Shown here piece by piece: positions 1 through 11,900 of a stretch of DNA of 24,724 nt. How positions within the stretch are numbered: the first letter of the stretch is position 1; each line of letters starts with the position of its first letter. Source of the DNA: Saccoglossus kowalevskii (lineage: Eukaryota > Hemichordata > Enteropneusta > Harrimaniidae); contig NW_003129870.1 in assembly GCF_000003605.2 (NCBI RefSeq), positions 58,304 through 83,027 on the forward strand. The letters run 5' to 3'. A model generated the notes under the pieces. That model saw only the letters and a program-made list of their open reading frames with translations. It was not told where the DNA came from and did no database searches. The translations under genes were made by a program, and so were the position numbers.

Positions 1-1895
1 TCAGCCCATGCATGTAACTGCCATTTAGCTTTACGGTCCTTCAGCATCGGGGGAAAACAACAATAATTATACAAAACACGTTGCGAAGACTCAACAATCA
101 GGAAAGAAACCCCAGACAACCTTGTCGTACTTGTGTTGAAATACATTTTGTCAGCTGTTCAACATCTATAAAAAACAGAAAGACAATTATAAGACAATGT
201 GAACCTCGGAAATTATTCTGTTAGTCCAAATTTTAAATGCGCGCGCGCGAGCAGGTGGGCGGTGATATTTCGGGGTTTGCGCGGTCGAAAAAAAAGCGGA
301 AATTGTCCGGTCGAATTCAACAAGCGGTCGCAAAAGCGATAGAAAAAGGTGATTGGAAAGCGGAAGCGGGCGGGCGGTTGTGCGAAAGGAGTACTGTAAC
401 TTTACACAACTTTCTTTTAAATCGTTTTATTTTCCAAGTCAATATTCTATTTTACTAATACATTTTTTTTCTAACGCAATGGCGAAGAAAAGAAAGAAAG
501 CGTTGACAGACGAGGCAAAGAAAAATCTGCCACTCAGTGTCGCACTTTGACACAGCAATTTTTTTTCAAACATCGGCCATTTTATTTCACAATAAAAACC
601 GTTTTATTAGATGTCTTATCTGAGACACTTGAAGGATTAGTTTGTTTGTAAACTGTCAGCGTGTACAGTGGGACAGTAATGTTTGTCAGAGGATTTGCAT
701 AACAATGGAAAATCCGAACGTTCCTGGAGTACGGACTCAAATGCCAGCAGTTTTCTTCATTTTTCGCGCTCGAGCTTGAAATTATTCATTATCTGACACT
801 CTTTATGAGTTCTATGATATCAGTGGTTAATATGTTTGGCCATTTTTAGTGTATATTTATAATAATGCAGCAAATCTACAGTGTTTTATTAACCAAAACT
901 GTTTTTCGCGTTTTTCTCGAGAACGACTCATTGGGACCGCCGCCAAATCAAGTGCGTTCGGACTAGGACATTCAAACTCGCAGTTATCGTTCAAAAGATA
1001 ATGATGGTGCGAAATATGTCTGGGTTTTTAAAGAAAATGCTTTGTCACAGAATAATAGTCTGTTAAAGGTGCCAAGTATGAAATAATTTGGGGACAAAAA
1101 AACAAACCTGCATAGAAATCGGAATAATAGGTCTTTTGATCATCGGAGACGCATTTCAATGGACTTGATTACGGACAATGCATAACTTAAATTTCACCAG
1201 GAAATTCCGCAGTGTGCTCTCGCAATCGCGTACTTAGTCATTTTTACAAGGTTCACCATTTTTTATGTCACGTGATAATTATGTAAACAATGTCTGTCCA
1301 GTTCGTGCGAACTTGCACCTCTATACTCAGTCTTTTGATATATATAACCTAAATTACTGTTCTGAACGAAACAGATAGAGAATGTTTTATTTAAAAACGT
1401 CACAAAACCTTCTCGCTACCTTAACCGACTAAACAAAAGCATCGTGTGTCATTGCAGCCGAGTCATTTGCCGCAACCTCATTTTTCTTGTGATAAGACGT
1501 GAATTAAAAGTGTCAAGCTAACAGACAGCAAAATTCATGGTAAATTAAACTTTGTGGAAGAGTCGGTAATATCAAGTTTAATATTTCTATATTAGTATTC
1601 GCAAACATCAATAGTCTGGTACACTGAAACTATTTGAAAAAAAATACATGACCTTTCAAATATAAAAATTGTAATTTTTTGGTAACTATGAATAATGATG
1701 AATTAGTAGAGAACAATATTTTCTAAAAATAAAAATGTTTATAGACACTTTCAATACTGGTACTGAAAATAGAAAATTTCGGGAGGTATGTCATTTTTCA
1801 TACCTAGATAGCATGTTGGTGCCGCAAAGCAATTAAAATTCTAAGTCATTCAGTTTGTTTTCAGGAAAATTCATAGAATATATATGTATAAGGAA
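1..1895. other. Left flank without a recognisable gene
   Basis: AT-rich sequence. A short GC-richer stretch at about 237-400 contains a 73-codon open frame (237-458) rich in Lys and Arg and opening with a GCGCGCGCG run. A 23-codon frame beginning with a true ATG at 479-481 in good context (start MAKKRKKALTDEAKK) follows. Neither matches a family I know and neither shows linked exons. They could be the edge of an unseen gene or transposon debris. I see nothing else between 560 and 1895. Confidence 0.5.
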
Positions 1896-2291
1896 CAGAG
1901 GTACATTACTTGGGGTTTGCAACTCGCTTAGTACTCTAAGGTGACATCATGTCAAGATCCAAGTCTCTTCTCGTAGATAGCGAGACTGAGGCTACGACCT
2001 TCTGACATGACGCATATTAATGTTCAAGGTTTGTAATGAAAAAAATAAACTTTTCTCGTCACTATCATAGTGAAAATGTAATACATCGAAAATGTACAGA
2101 AAATATAGTTCTCGTAATACGTCATATCGTGGGCAGCTATTTTGATCCACCTGGACATCCCAGTATCCTAGTTACCTTGGGCATGCGCATTCGCATTTTT
2201 TCTGAGTTGGAACGCTTATGCGAGAGCGAGATTGTGACGGGATCTTGGTATCATGTCACCGTAGTTACAAACCCCAAGTAATGTACCTCTG
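1896..2291. mobile_element. Non-autonomous inverted-repeat DNA transposon, copy 1 (396 bp)
   Basis: Both ends carry the same terminal inverted repeat, starting CAGAGGTACATTACTTGGGG and perfect for 24 bases. A further shared block (GGTGACAT, then AAGATCC) lies inside each end. The element is flanked by a perfect 6-bp direct repeat, AAGGAA, at 1890-1895 and 2292-2297, the expected target-site duplication. A second copy of the family is at 10215-10522. The CAGAGG terminus resembles hAT elements (consensus CAGNG), but hAT normally duplicates 8 bp, so the superfamily is uncertain. It contains no transposase; the 81-codon frame at 2036-2281 lies inside the element and is not a gene. Confidence 0.88.
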
Positions 2292-2840
2292 AAGGAATTA
2301 ATAAACACTGCAGTAATTACATGCACATCTTCATAATTTAAGATTGAAATCAATGGCTAATAATTTGCATTTAACAAAAAAAATGAATTCATTTTAAAAT
2401 AATTTTAACAATAAAATAAAGTTCTTTTGTGTGTTCAAGACAAGTTGAATCTAATTTATGTGACTCTTTAAGAAAGTAATACTCAACAGTCAGATGAAGA
2501 AAACAACTTCACAATGAACACCATTGGATCAATTAAATTGAATACTCTTTTCTGGTCATCGGTAGACTGAAGTACAAATCCTACCTAGGTGTTGGACCAG
2601 GACAGCGCATTAAAATGACAGGAAGACTGTCACACACTCCTAACTAGAATATGGTCTTTGCAAGTGCATTTTGCCACAGATAGAAAAGCCAGGAGAGACA
2701 ACAGTAACATTTAATGTCTGAAATTGTCGCCTGGCACAAAAATATTTAAAAAAAAGAAAAAAAATACTGTATTCATCACCACAGTATTAATATTTGATTG
2801 TCCTTCCCACCACCAGAAATATCTTCCCCCCCATCATGCC
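2292..2840. other. 3' flank and probable 3' UTR of NMD3
   Basis: This is the sequence downstream of the NMD3 stop codon on the minus strand. AT-rich with A-runs near 2750-2765. No canonical AATAAA was found on the minus strand close to the stop; a variant signal is listed separately. No other gene is visible. Confidence 0.5.
2710..2715 (-). terminator. Possible polyadenylation signal of NMD3 (ATTAAA)
   Basis: Minus-strand ATTAAA, the commonest variant of the animal poly(A) signal, about 125 nt downstream of the NMD3 stop codon at 2841-2843. The distance suits a short 3' UTR. A six-base motif in AT-rich DNA is weak evidence by itself. Confidence 0.35.
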
Positions 2841-2974
2841 TCATTCCAACATGGCCGCCCCTTCACCTCCAGTGGCATCTTCACTGATATTCAAATCCTC
2901 TAACATTTCTTGTAAACTGATTTTCGGTGCATCATCGTCATCACTTGATTCAACTGGTATACTCTTATTACGAT
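2841..2974 (-). CDS. NMD3: NMD3 coding exon 12 (export signal, stop)
   Basis: Acceptor CACTGCAG|AT completes Asp464. Encodes 465-507 and TGA. It contains an acidic run (DDDD, 475-478), the leucine-rich CRM1 export signal ISLQEMLEDLNI and the family tail EDATGGEGAAMLE. Confidence 0.96.
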
Positions 2975-5900
2975 CTGCAGTGGCACAAACAAAACAGTCA
3001 TATAATCAGTATTCTACTATCAAAAGCTTTAGATTTGGTGAACAATTATAGAGTGATCATTAAAATGCACTTGATTGAGAATCTGTGTATAGAGATACAT
3101 TCACAATTGATTCATTATTATCTAATCTATGATAAGTTTGAGCAGTAGGTAAGGGTTTTATAAAGGCGCAAGTTACATACAATCAAGATACAATTTCCAC
3201 CACATTAAATTAAATTGCAACCTTATACAGAAATTCAATTTAATTTAAAATTAACATTTAGGGTGGCCATATTGACCATAAATTTGATCAAATAATGTGA
3301 AGTGAAACTAGTGCAGTAACAAAAAATATTAACAGAGCAACCCAGAATTGTTACTACAAAGTGTAACTAATGTCTGTGTTGTCACTTTTGGTGCGTACAT
3401 TGTCATGACACATCACTGATCACAGACAGGTAAGTTCATGTCTAATACAGTTCTGTTATCAACATAATAAAGTTGGAGTGAAGAGGCCGAAAGTACATGG
3501 ATACTCAAAATTCAGAATGAATTCAATATTCTTTGATGTTTGGGATACAGAATATTATAAGCTTAAAATAGTTAATGTACATATTCAACTACACACACAG
3601 AATACAATTTATTTTGGGCAAACTGCTGCAAAGAACATGATGAAACAAGTTGGTATGCAAATAAGCTAATGAATATTCAGATTAATGCATGTAGTTTTAA
3701 TGCATGTGTGTAGAAATACAAGGTACATGCTGTACATCATGATGATGATTATGCAAATTACTTAAATATTTAAACATAGATTGGTACCAAAAACTAATCA
3801 GGTCTGGAGTTCAAATATCTGTGCACGAAATTGAATTTCAATCCATTGTTTTTTGAAATATTAGTGAAACAAGAGACGACACACAATCCATCCATAAGGA
3901 TAGATATTCATGCTCTGCACTCAGTACATAACCTAAAATGGAAAGTCAACCTACCCATATAGATATTCGTGCTCTGCACTCAGTACATAACCTAAAATGA
4001 AAAGTCAACCTACCCATATAGATATTCATGCTCTGCACTCAGTACATAACCTAAAATGGAAAGTCAACCTACCCATATAGATATTAACATGCTGTCTGTA
4101 CTCTGGATCATCTTCAAGATCTTCCAGAAATTCTGAATAATCCCTGAAGAAGAAGAACAAGTAGTTTGTTAGTCATTACATTTGTTTTACGAAAGAAATA
4201 TATTCCAAACGAAGAAATTATTATAAACACGTGTAATACCTAAGTACCGGTAGTACCTAATTCATTTGTTTGTTGAGTTAAACTTCTTTATGGATAATTA
4301 ATCATATGTGATTGATTAGTTACGTGTCATTTACGAAAGACAAATAGATTGTCTAAGATGCAATCAAGAAAAAAATCAACTTTTGCCAAGTTTGCCACAA
4401 TTTGTATCAAATACGTTATAAAAAAAATACACAAAAACTGTAAAATGTTGAATACTTCGTTGGAAAAAAATTGACACAGATCTCACCTTTCCATCTTGTC
4501 GTCATCCAAAGCATCAGAATGTTTCGACATTTGTCGTAGTTTCCAATTTCTTCGTAGCTTTCTCTTCTGTTTATCGTACGATTTTTTAACTAATATCTTA
4601 AAACACAAAAAAAACCAATAGATTGGGTAACAACCAGTGATTTGTAAAAACCAATGTGCACTTGCACTGTTAATATTTGTTTTAGACTTTATTTGAGGTC
4701 TTGTTTGGAGGGAAAAAGCCACCTGAATTGTTTTTTTGTCCCCCCCAAATAGCATCAACAGTTCCTCTGACCTATTCATGACTGTAGGGCATTCATGTAT
4801 TGTGCAACTAAACATTGAAAGTTACTGGTGATAGATTCTTGCCAAAGTCATATTCATTTCAGACCACACTGTTGCTATGAGTGTGAAGACAGCGTTTGGT
4901 TTGATTCACGTACGATTGAAATACCCATAATTCACTCAAATGTTGATATATAGCAATTACAGCTAATTTAACAATATTTTTGTGCGGGAAAAATAGAGAT
5001 AAATTTAGTATTTTCCGTGGAAATCAAGGTTATAAATACTTTCATAGTGCACATGACAGTTCTGCGAATGTGTGAATGGTCAAAGGACAATGATTATTAA
5101 TAAAAACATCATCAACGTCGTTGTTTCAAAGATTTTATTTGTTTTTTAAATAGAGTGGTGATAATTTGAGACTATATAATTTTTTACACAAGATTTCTCG
5201 TCTGTTTCTATGGCTATTTTAGACTTGCTTGAGCCCACGTGACTTCTGATGTGAGCGAGACTGTAGGACTATTTATAACCATGATTTTCTCAACAACAAA
5301 AAATAGATTGATCCCTATTTTTCCTACACAAAATATTCTATATATGAACTTTTGTGTAAATTATATTTCAATTTGTACGTCAATCGAACATGAATCGTAC
5401 GCGAATCGGCGAACGCTGTCTTCACACTCGTAATATTGCTCAACAATGTAAACAAATATGTCCTTATGTTAACACGAAGTAAAGTAACATAGCTATAAAT
5501 GGTTTCACAATGAGTTTCACTGTGCTTCAGAGCATGAAAGTCCAATAAACTTTCATGGCAAAGTTGACAAGTCATTGTCAATGATATAATTCCTGTCCAG
5601 TTTTAAGTGACTGTCAACATTAGTATCATATATATGACCAGATGTGTGAATGTTTGAACTTGATTGGTTCAGACATGTGTGAGATATGGCTCTGTGGAAC
5701 TGCATATGTTTGAACAAGATGACCACCAGTCAGCCATTTTGGATATTATGGTGAAGTACAATGATGTCTGCTGTACATGCTTGTGTGAAATTTGATCTTT
5801 ATCAGTCCAGGCATGTCAGATAAGTGGATCCAGCACTGCATTACTTGAAACAAAAGTGCATCAAAGTGCATAATGTGAGTTTGAACAAAATTTGTCCAGG

Positions 5901-8900
5901 TACAAGTGAGGTCTGGTTCGGAATGGTGAAAATGTGTGATTTTGGCCTTTTTTGGCCTTAGAACAGCTGCAAACAAGTCATCTTGAATGAAATCCTGAAT
6001 TCTGGAAGTGATTGTGTCTATGACCATGTAAGGGAATTTATGTAAATTAAATTAAACTTACCACATCAGGTAGGCGCTCAGCTTTTACTTTGTCAAAATT
6101 TTGATCATTGACATTGGCATTCAGGAAATCAAAACCTAAAACTGTGTCACCAGGATTTAATAAATGTCCAAGATGTGTACGAGTGTGAAACTGAGCATCA
6201 TTTATTCCCAAGTCTTGTGACCTGGCCACCCAGACATCAGCCAAAATGTGCTGAAAGAGATGAAGAATGCATTAGGACGCAATCTAACAGCTCAAAGTAA
6301 TCAAAGAAAGCTTAGAAAGAACTCCCATGTGCTGAGAGTATTGGCGACACATTAAATATAATTTGAAATTACTTAGCTGAAACTAATTATGTAAATCAGA
6401 AAATTAATATGAACAGATTTGAGTGTAAAACTAATGAGGTCTGCGCAATGTAACAAAACAATGTAACAAGTTTAATTGAAATGTGATAATTAGTACTTGA
6501 GATACCCTTAGAAAAGCTGAACATTAATTATGCAAATTAGGTGATTAATATGCACAAATATTTATCCCAAACAATCAATCTCTGCATAGTCCTTGAGTAT
6601 GTAAGTACCAAGTTTCATTGAAATGTAATGCTCACTACTTATATCAAAAACTGAAAATTAGTTAATTATGCAAATTAGGTAATTATATGTACTGATATTA
6701 CCATAAAAACTATCAGGTCTGTGCAGTGTCATATGACATCTATGTACCAAGTTTCATTGAAATGTGATGATTATTACTTGAGATATCAGTGGAAAAACCG
6801 AAAATTTACTAATCATTATGCAAATTAGGTAATTAGTATCCACGGATTATTACCAAAAACTAATCAAAACCTAGCATTAGATCAGAACATCCATGTACCA
6901 AGTTTCATCAAAATCCAATGAGTGGTTGTTTAGATATCAGTGGAACAGTCATGAAACCACTAAAAACAAGCTAATTATCATGCAAATTAGATAATTAATA
7001 TGCACGGATTTTCACCAAAAACTAATCAAATTTGCGCATATGTTCAGAGCATCTATGTACCAAGTTTCATCAAAATCCAATGAGTGGCTCTTTAGATATC
7101 AGTGGATCATTCATAGAACAGCTAAAAATTAGCTACATGTAATTATCATGCAAATTAAATAATTAACGAGCATGGATTTTTACCAAAACCTAATCAAATC
7201 TGCACATTGGCCCAGAGCATCTATGCACCAAGTTTCATCAAAAACCGATGTATGGTTCTTGAAATAGCAGTGGAACAGTCGGACACACATACACACACAC
7301 ACACACAGACACACTAACTGCAAAGACTCCCATTATGTGCTTCACACATGGGAGTCAAAAATTGATTGGTGATGAAGAACACCCTCTAGCAACTTGAAGG
7401 AGAGCGCCCTCTAGCAACAGAATTTTCTGTTACGAAAACAGCCTCTAGTAACTCAAAACAAAAAACTTTGGTGGAAACAAATTGTTGCTTGTTCATCACA
7501 AAAATATCACTTGATCTGGATTATTTTTTTCAGATGCAAGAGCATGCGTGCATCTGATTAAGAATTTATATAAATATTTTTGCTTACAGACAGACTGCAT
7601 GCATCATCAAAGAGGGCATGAACTTTAATAATGAGCAAAATAAACGTTTTTCAAATTTATATTCGTCATACTATTAGTGTGAAATGTAATAGAGTGGTTG
7701 CTATGACAACCTGACATACTTTATACGACTTTGCACCTTGACCTTTCTGATGTCTCATATCCTTCATTGCGATTGGTTCAATTTGTAATACAATATACTC
7801 TGTTAAATTCTTCAGCTCACAAAGACTGTTAAAAGGAGTTCTCCAGTAGACTGGGGCTGTCACATCGGCAACTGTAGACGAAAGATAAAAACAGCTGGCT
7901 GTAACGCTATTAAGCACACATAATTTTTGAATCTGTGATATGACATGGTGACACGATAGTCTGTAAGTTATTACTGATATTGCTTCACTAGAATCCCTGT
8001 GTATTTGCAGAGCGTATACTGCTTGTGTTTGACAGCGATAATCGTGCTAATTTCTGTTTACACCTTCTAACCTTACAAAGCATTCAGTCAAAAGTCATTG
8101 AAAATCGCATAGAGAGGTCACACAGAAAGAGTTCTTCATCACATGTAACAATTGTATCCTCTTAAGCAAAAAAAAAAAATTTCTTTTCTTCATTGCATTG
8201 AAACCTGTGCCTCATACATTAGTTTTTCGCAATATTGCATGCTAGTGAAGTGTGCCATCTATGATAGATTTGAGAAATGTTGGTTTTCTGTTTCAGACGA
8301 TGTTTTGTGGATACAACGTTTAATGCACATATTCGAAAGCATTATTTAATAAATGTTAAAGGGTGGTGGTCGTCGCGCTGTGTATGTGTGACATTTGCGA
8401 TGATAAACATTTATTTTCCCACAATCTAATGTGCTTTTCTGACGGAAATCTTGAGTACGAGTTTGACCTGGGCGTAATTTGCACTAATTACTCTTGATGA
8501 CTCGTTCGATACCTTCCAATCACCAAAGAAATGACATAGTTAAAGTTTAGCAACGTCTCAGTTTTTATTCGTTGGTATGCGCAATAGTCAAAGTCGCCAC
8601 CTTTGTTCTTACGAGTCCCATATTTTCTGCATGCATGGCGCGACGACCACCGCCCATTAAATATTGAATTGAACGTCTAGTTGGGGTATTAAAAAAAAAT
8701 TAAAACCACATCACATCATAACTTTTCAATATTCCTTATGATACGCAGAAAAAAAATTTTTTCATGGCCTAATCTTAAAATTCGATGATGAAAATTATTT
8801 ACAATTTCAATACTCACTTTGTAAACTTGTTGGGTCTATTATATGTATTAGATTAGATACACGTTGACATAAACATATCTGACCAATGTTTCCCAATGAC

Positions 8901-11900
8901 TGCGCCAACTTTGGTGGCAAACATACAATATTATCCTATAAAGTAACAATGAACAAAAGTGTTAAATCACTGAGAACCGTGAATCATTTCTCTTAACACT
9001 TGATGCCATCAATACTATGGGGCGTAATAAAGCAGACATTTTTTAACAAATTTTGGGTCAAAGATAATTGTTAAAGCGGGTAGTAGTGACAAATTATAGT
9101 TTGATTATTGTGCCTTTTCGTCTACTCCAACAATTGAAAACAGCATTTTTCCACAGTTTCCACACAAATGAGCTTTCAAGACTTTCCTAACACCGTAAGC
9201 AAGACAATTCTGGCCTAGTTTACTTCATCTACCGGTACTTTTTTTTGCAATCTTTACATTTACATTATTACCCTTTTCACCACCAGTACCCTTCATCACA
9301 AATTGACAAAATAGTCCCGTTTGCACTTTCCTTCAGAAAATTGGGACAAAAAAGCCAAATTTACTCAAATTTTGTTTGCTGGCACCAAAAATAGGCTTCA
9401 TTTCAAGAAATATTGAAGAATATGTGAAAAAAATTTGGTCGAGAAAATCTGGTGGTGAAAAAGTTAAATGACTTACAGGCATTCTACAAAAAAATTATTT
9501 TTGAAAGTACGTCTCCAAGTTCAAATGCCAACTTTAATAACTAAATTTACTTCCTGTAATAACTTTGATCAACTTTTTTGATTAAAATGTAAAAGCCCGT
9601 TTTAATCAAAATTAACCACAGGTCCACCAGAAGCGGGGTTTATATTCCTTCTTTCTATTACTATCCCTTCATATTGACAACAGAGACTCACCTTACATAT
9701 TGGAACAATTTCCACGGAGTAGGTCGTTTTATAGTTATAAGTATTATTGTGAGTATCGTGTGAAATCAAACGTTGCGATGTCTGGTATCTAGAAACGAAC
9801 AAATACTGTTACATATAAAAGAATCACATGTAGTTCAAAGAGCACAAATAGAGCAGTATTATTTGCTAGATTGCTAATCTGACTAGCCATATCTTCTAGT
9901 CAGCTTCTGCTGTTGCCTTGGAAGTACAATAATAGTGTAGTCTGTGATATATGAAGTGCGCCCTCAATGGGTGATTGCTACAGAGGGTACAGAATTATAT
10001 GGACAACTATAAAAACTTGTATCCTTCCAGTAAACTTAAATATGTTTATAGCCCTGAGAAGTTTTAAAAATGTTGTGGTGATTGCGCTTTTTCCCCCCTT
10101 TATACAATAATTTGGAAGAAGCCAGAGACAAAAAGGGTAAGTTGAGCAAAAACAAGAAATTATTTTTTAGAAGAAACATTAGTGAAAGCAAGGGTTCATA
10201 ATTATGAGTCATATCAGAGGTACTTGGGGTTTGCAACGCGCATAGTACTGTATGGTGACATCATCCCAAGATCCCATTCAAGTCTCATCCACATTCATAG
10301 TGAAAAAATGTAATACATCGAAAATGTACAGAAAATATAGTTCTCGTAATCCGTCATATCGTGGGCAGCTATTTCGATCCACCTGGACATCCCAGTATCC
10401 TAGTTACCTCAGGCATGCGCATTCGCATTTTTCCGAGTTGGAACGCTTATGTGAGAGCTAGATTGAAACGGGATCTTGGTATCATGTCACCGTAGTTGCA
10501 AACCCAAAGTAATGTACCTCTGGTCATATATATGGACAGAACAAAACCACTAAACAAACAGTGTTCAAATGAACCGAAAAATGGATCAACCGTACACTGA
10601 TCGAGTGTGCCACTAACTCAATGTGGAGGCTAAAAAATACTGGCTGAGTTGCATCCACTACCAAATAACATAGTTGAACTCTGGTGACCTTGCCCTTTGT
10701 TATATAATATAATTCCCTTTAACATAGTTTGTTTCAATATAAATATACATTGTCATAATTAATTTTGAATACAAACAAGTTTTGGGGTTGAACTAACAGT
10801 GGGGAATCAGTCTACCGAATGTCCTTTAAAGATGTAAATATCTTACAAAAACATTTGTGCCTTATTTGTTTATTTTAAGGGACATAATTTCCAGCTTTAT
10901 TCAAAGTAATTCAGATATTTTAGTATAAAAACAAATGCCTCATTGCAAAAAAAAAGTGCTGCATTTAGACGTGAATAGATTCATAAAACATGCAAGATAA
11001 CAGAAAATCTTAGCTGGCTTTTGTCCAAGTATTTTGTACAGGTGTCTGTCAAAAATTAATGATTCACTGAGACAAATATGAACNNNNNNNNNNNNNNNNN
11101 NNNNNNNNNNNNNNNNNNNNNNNNNNNNNNNNNNNNNNNNNNNNNNNNNNNNNNNNNNNNNNNNNNNNNNNNNNNNNNNNNNNNNNNNNNNNNNNNNNNN
11201 NNNNNNNNNNNNNNNNNNNNNNNNNNNNNNNNNNNNNNNNNNNNNNNNNNNNNNNNNNNNNNNNNNNNNNNNNNNNNNNNNNNNNNNNNNNNNNNNNNNN
11301 NNNNNNNNNNNNNNNNNNNNNNNNNNNNNNNNNNNNNNNNNNNNNNNNNNNNNNNNNNNNNNNNNNNNNNNNNNNNNNNNNNNNNNNNNNNNNNNNNNNN
11401 NNNNNNNNNNNNNNNNNNNNNNNNNNNNNNNNNNNNNNNNNNNNNNNNNNNNNNNNNNNNNNNNAAACCCAGTAAGGGATTCTGAGATACATTACCAAGG
11501 ATATTATTACAAGATAAATCATTTGCTTCATTGAACACATACAACAATGCATATTTCCACTTTGATGTGTATCACCAGTGATCAGTCAAGTAGAAACAGT
11601 CAAAATATTTTATCACTTTTTCTCAATTTTTGCATATTTTCATACAGGACATCTGTTGTTCAAACTCAGGGAACACTTTATACTGATGAACAAGGTGACC
11701 AAGTGTGATGAAGTTTGGAATAGAATTAGTAAAGTTATCATGCACACAATAACAATTATTAACGACGACGACAACGACGACGACAACGCCGGACAAAATT
11801 TTTCCCTTAATATACCTTTCCCTTCCATCTTTGATGGTACGGGTAAGGTAAAAACTATGAGGGAACCTTAGATAAGGTCTATGTTCGACAGGGCATGGTT

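Larger units (their letters stand above)
6251..7719 (-). other. NMD3: NMD3 intron 8
   Basis: Mostly occupied by the 140-170 bp repeat array, a CA microsatellite, a short hairpin and the CCCTCTAGCAAC cluster, all listed separately. I see no gene in it. Confidence 0.75.

Noticed and set aside
237-550. Lys/Arg-rich open frames near a GC-richer patch
   Set aside because: Coding-like composition but short, no splice-linked partner and no recognised domain; kept only as a note in the left flank.
3901-4085. Possible CRISPR-like array
   Set aside because: The units are contiguous 59-mers without unique spacers, in an animal intron; it is a tandem duplication.
11056-11552. Open frames of 135-163 codons across the assembly gap
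   Set aside because: They consist almost wholly of N and carry no information.
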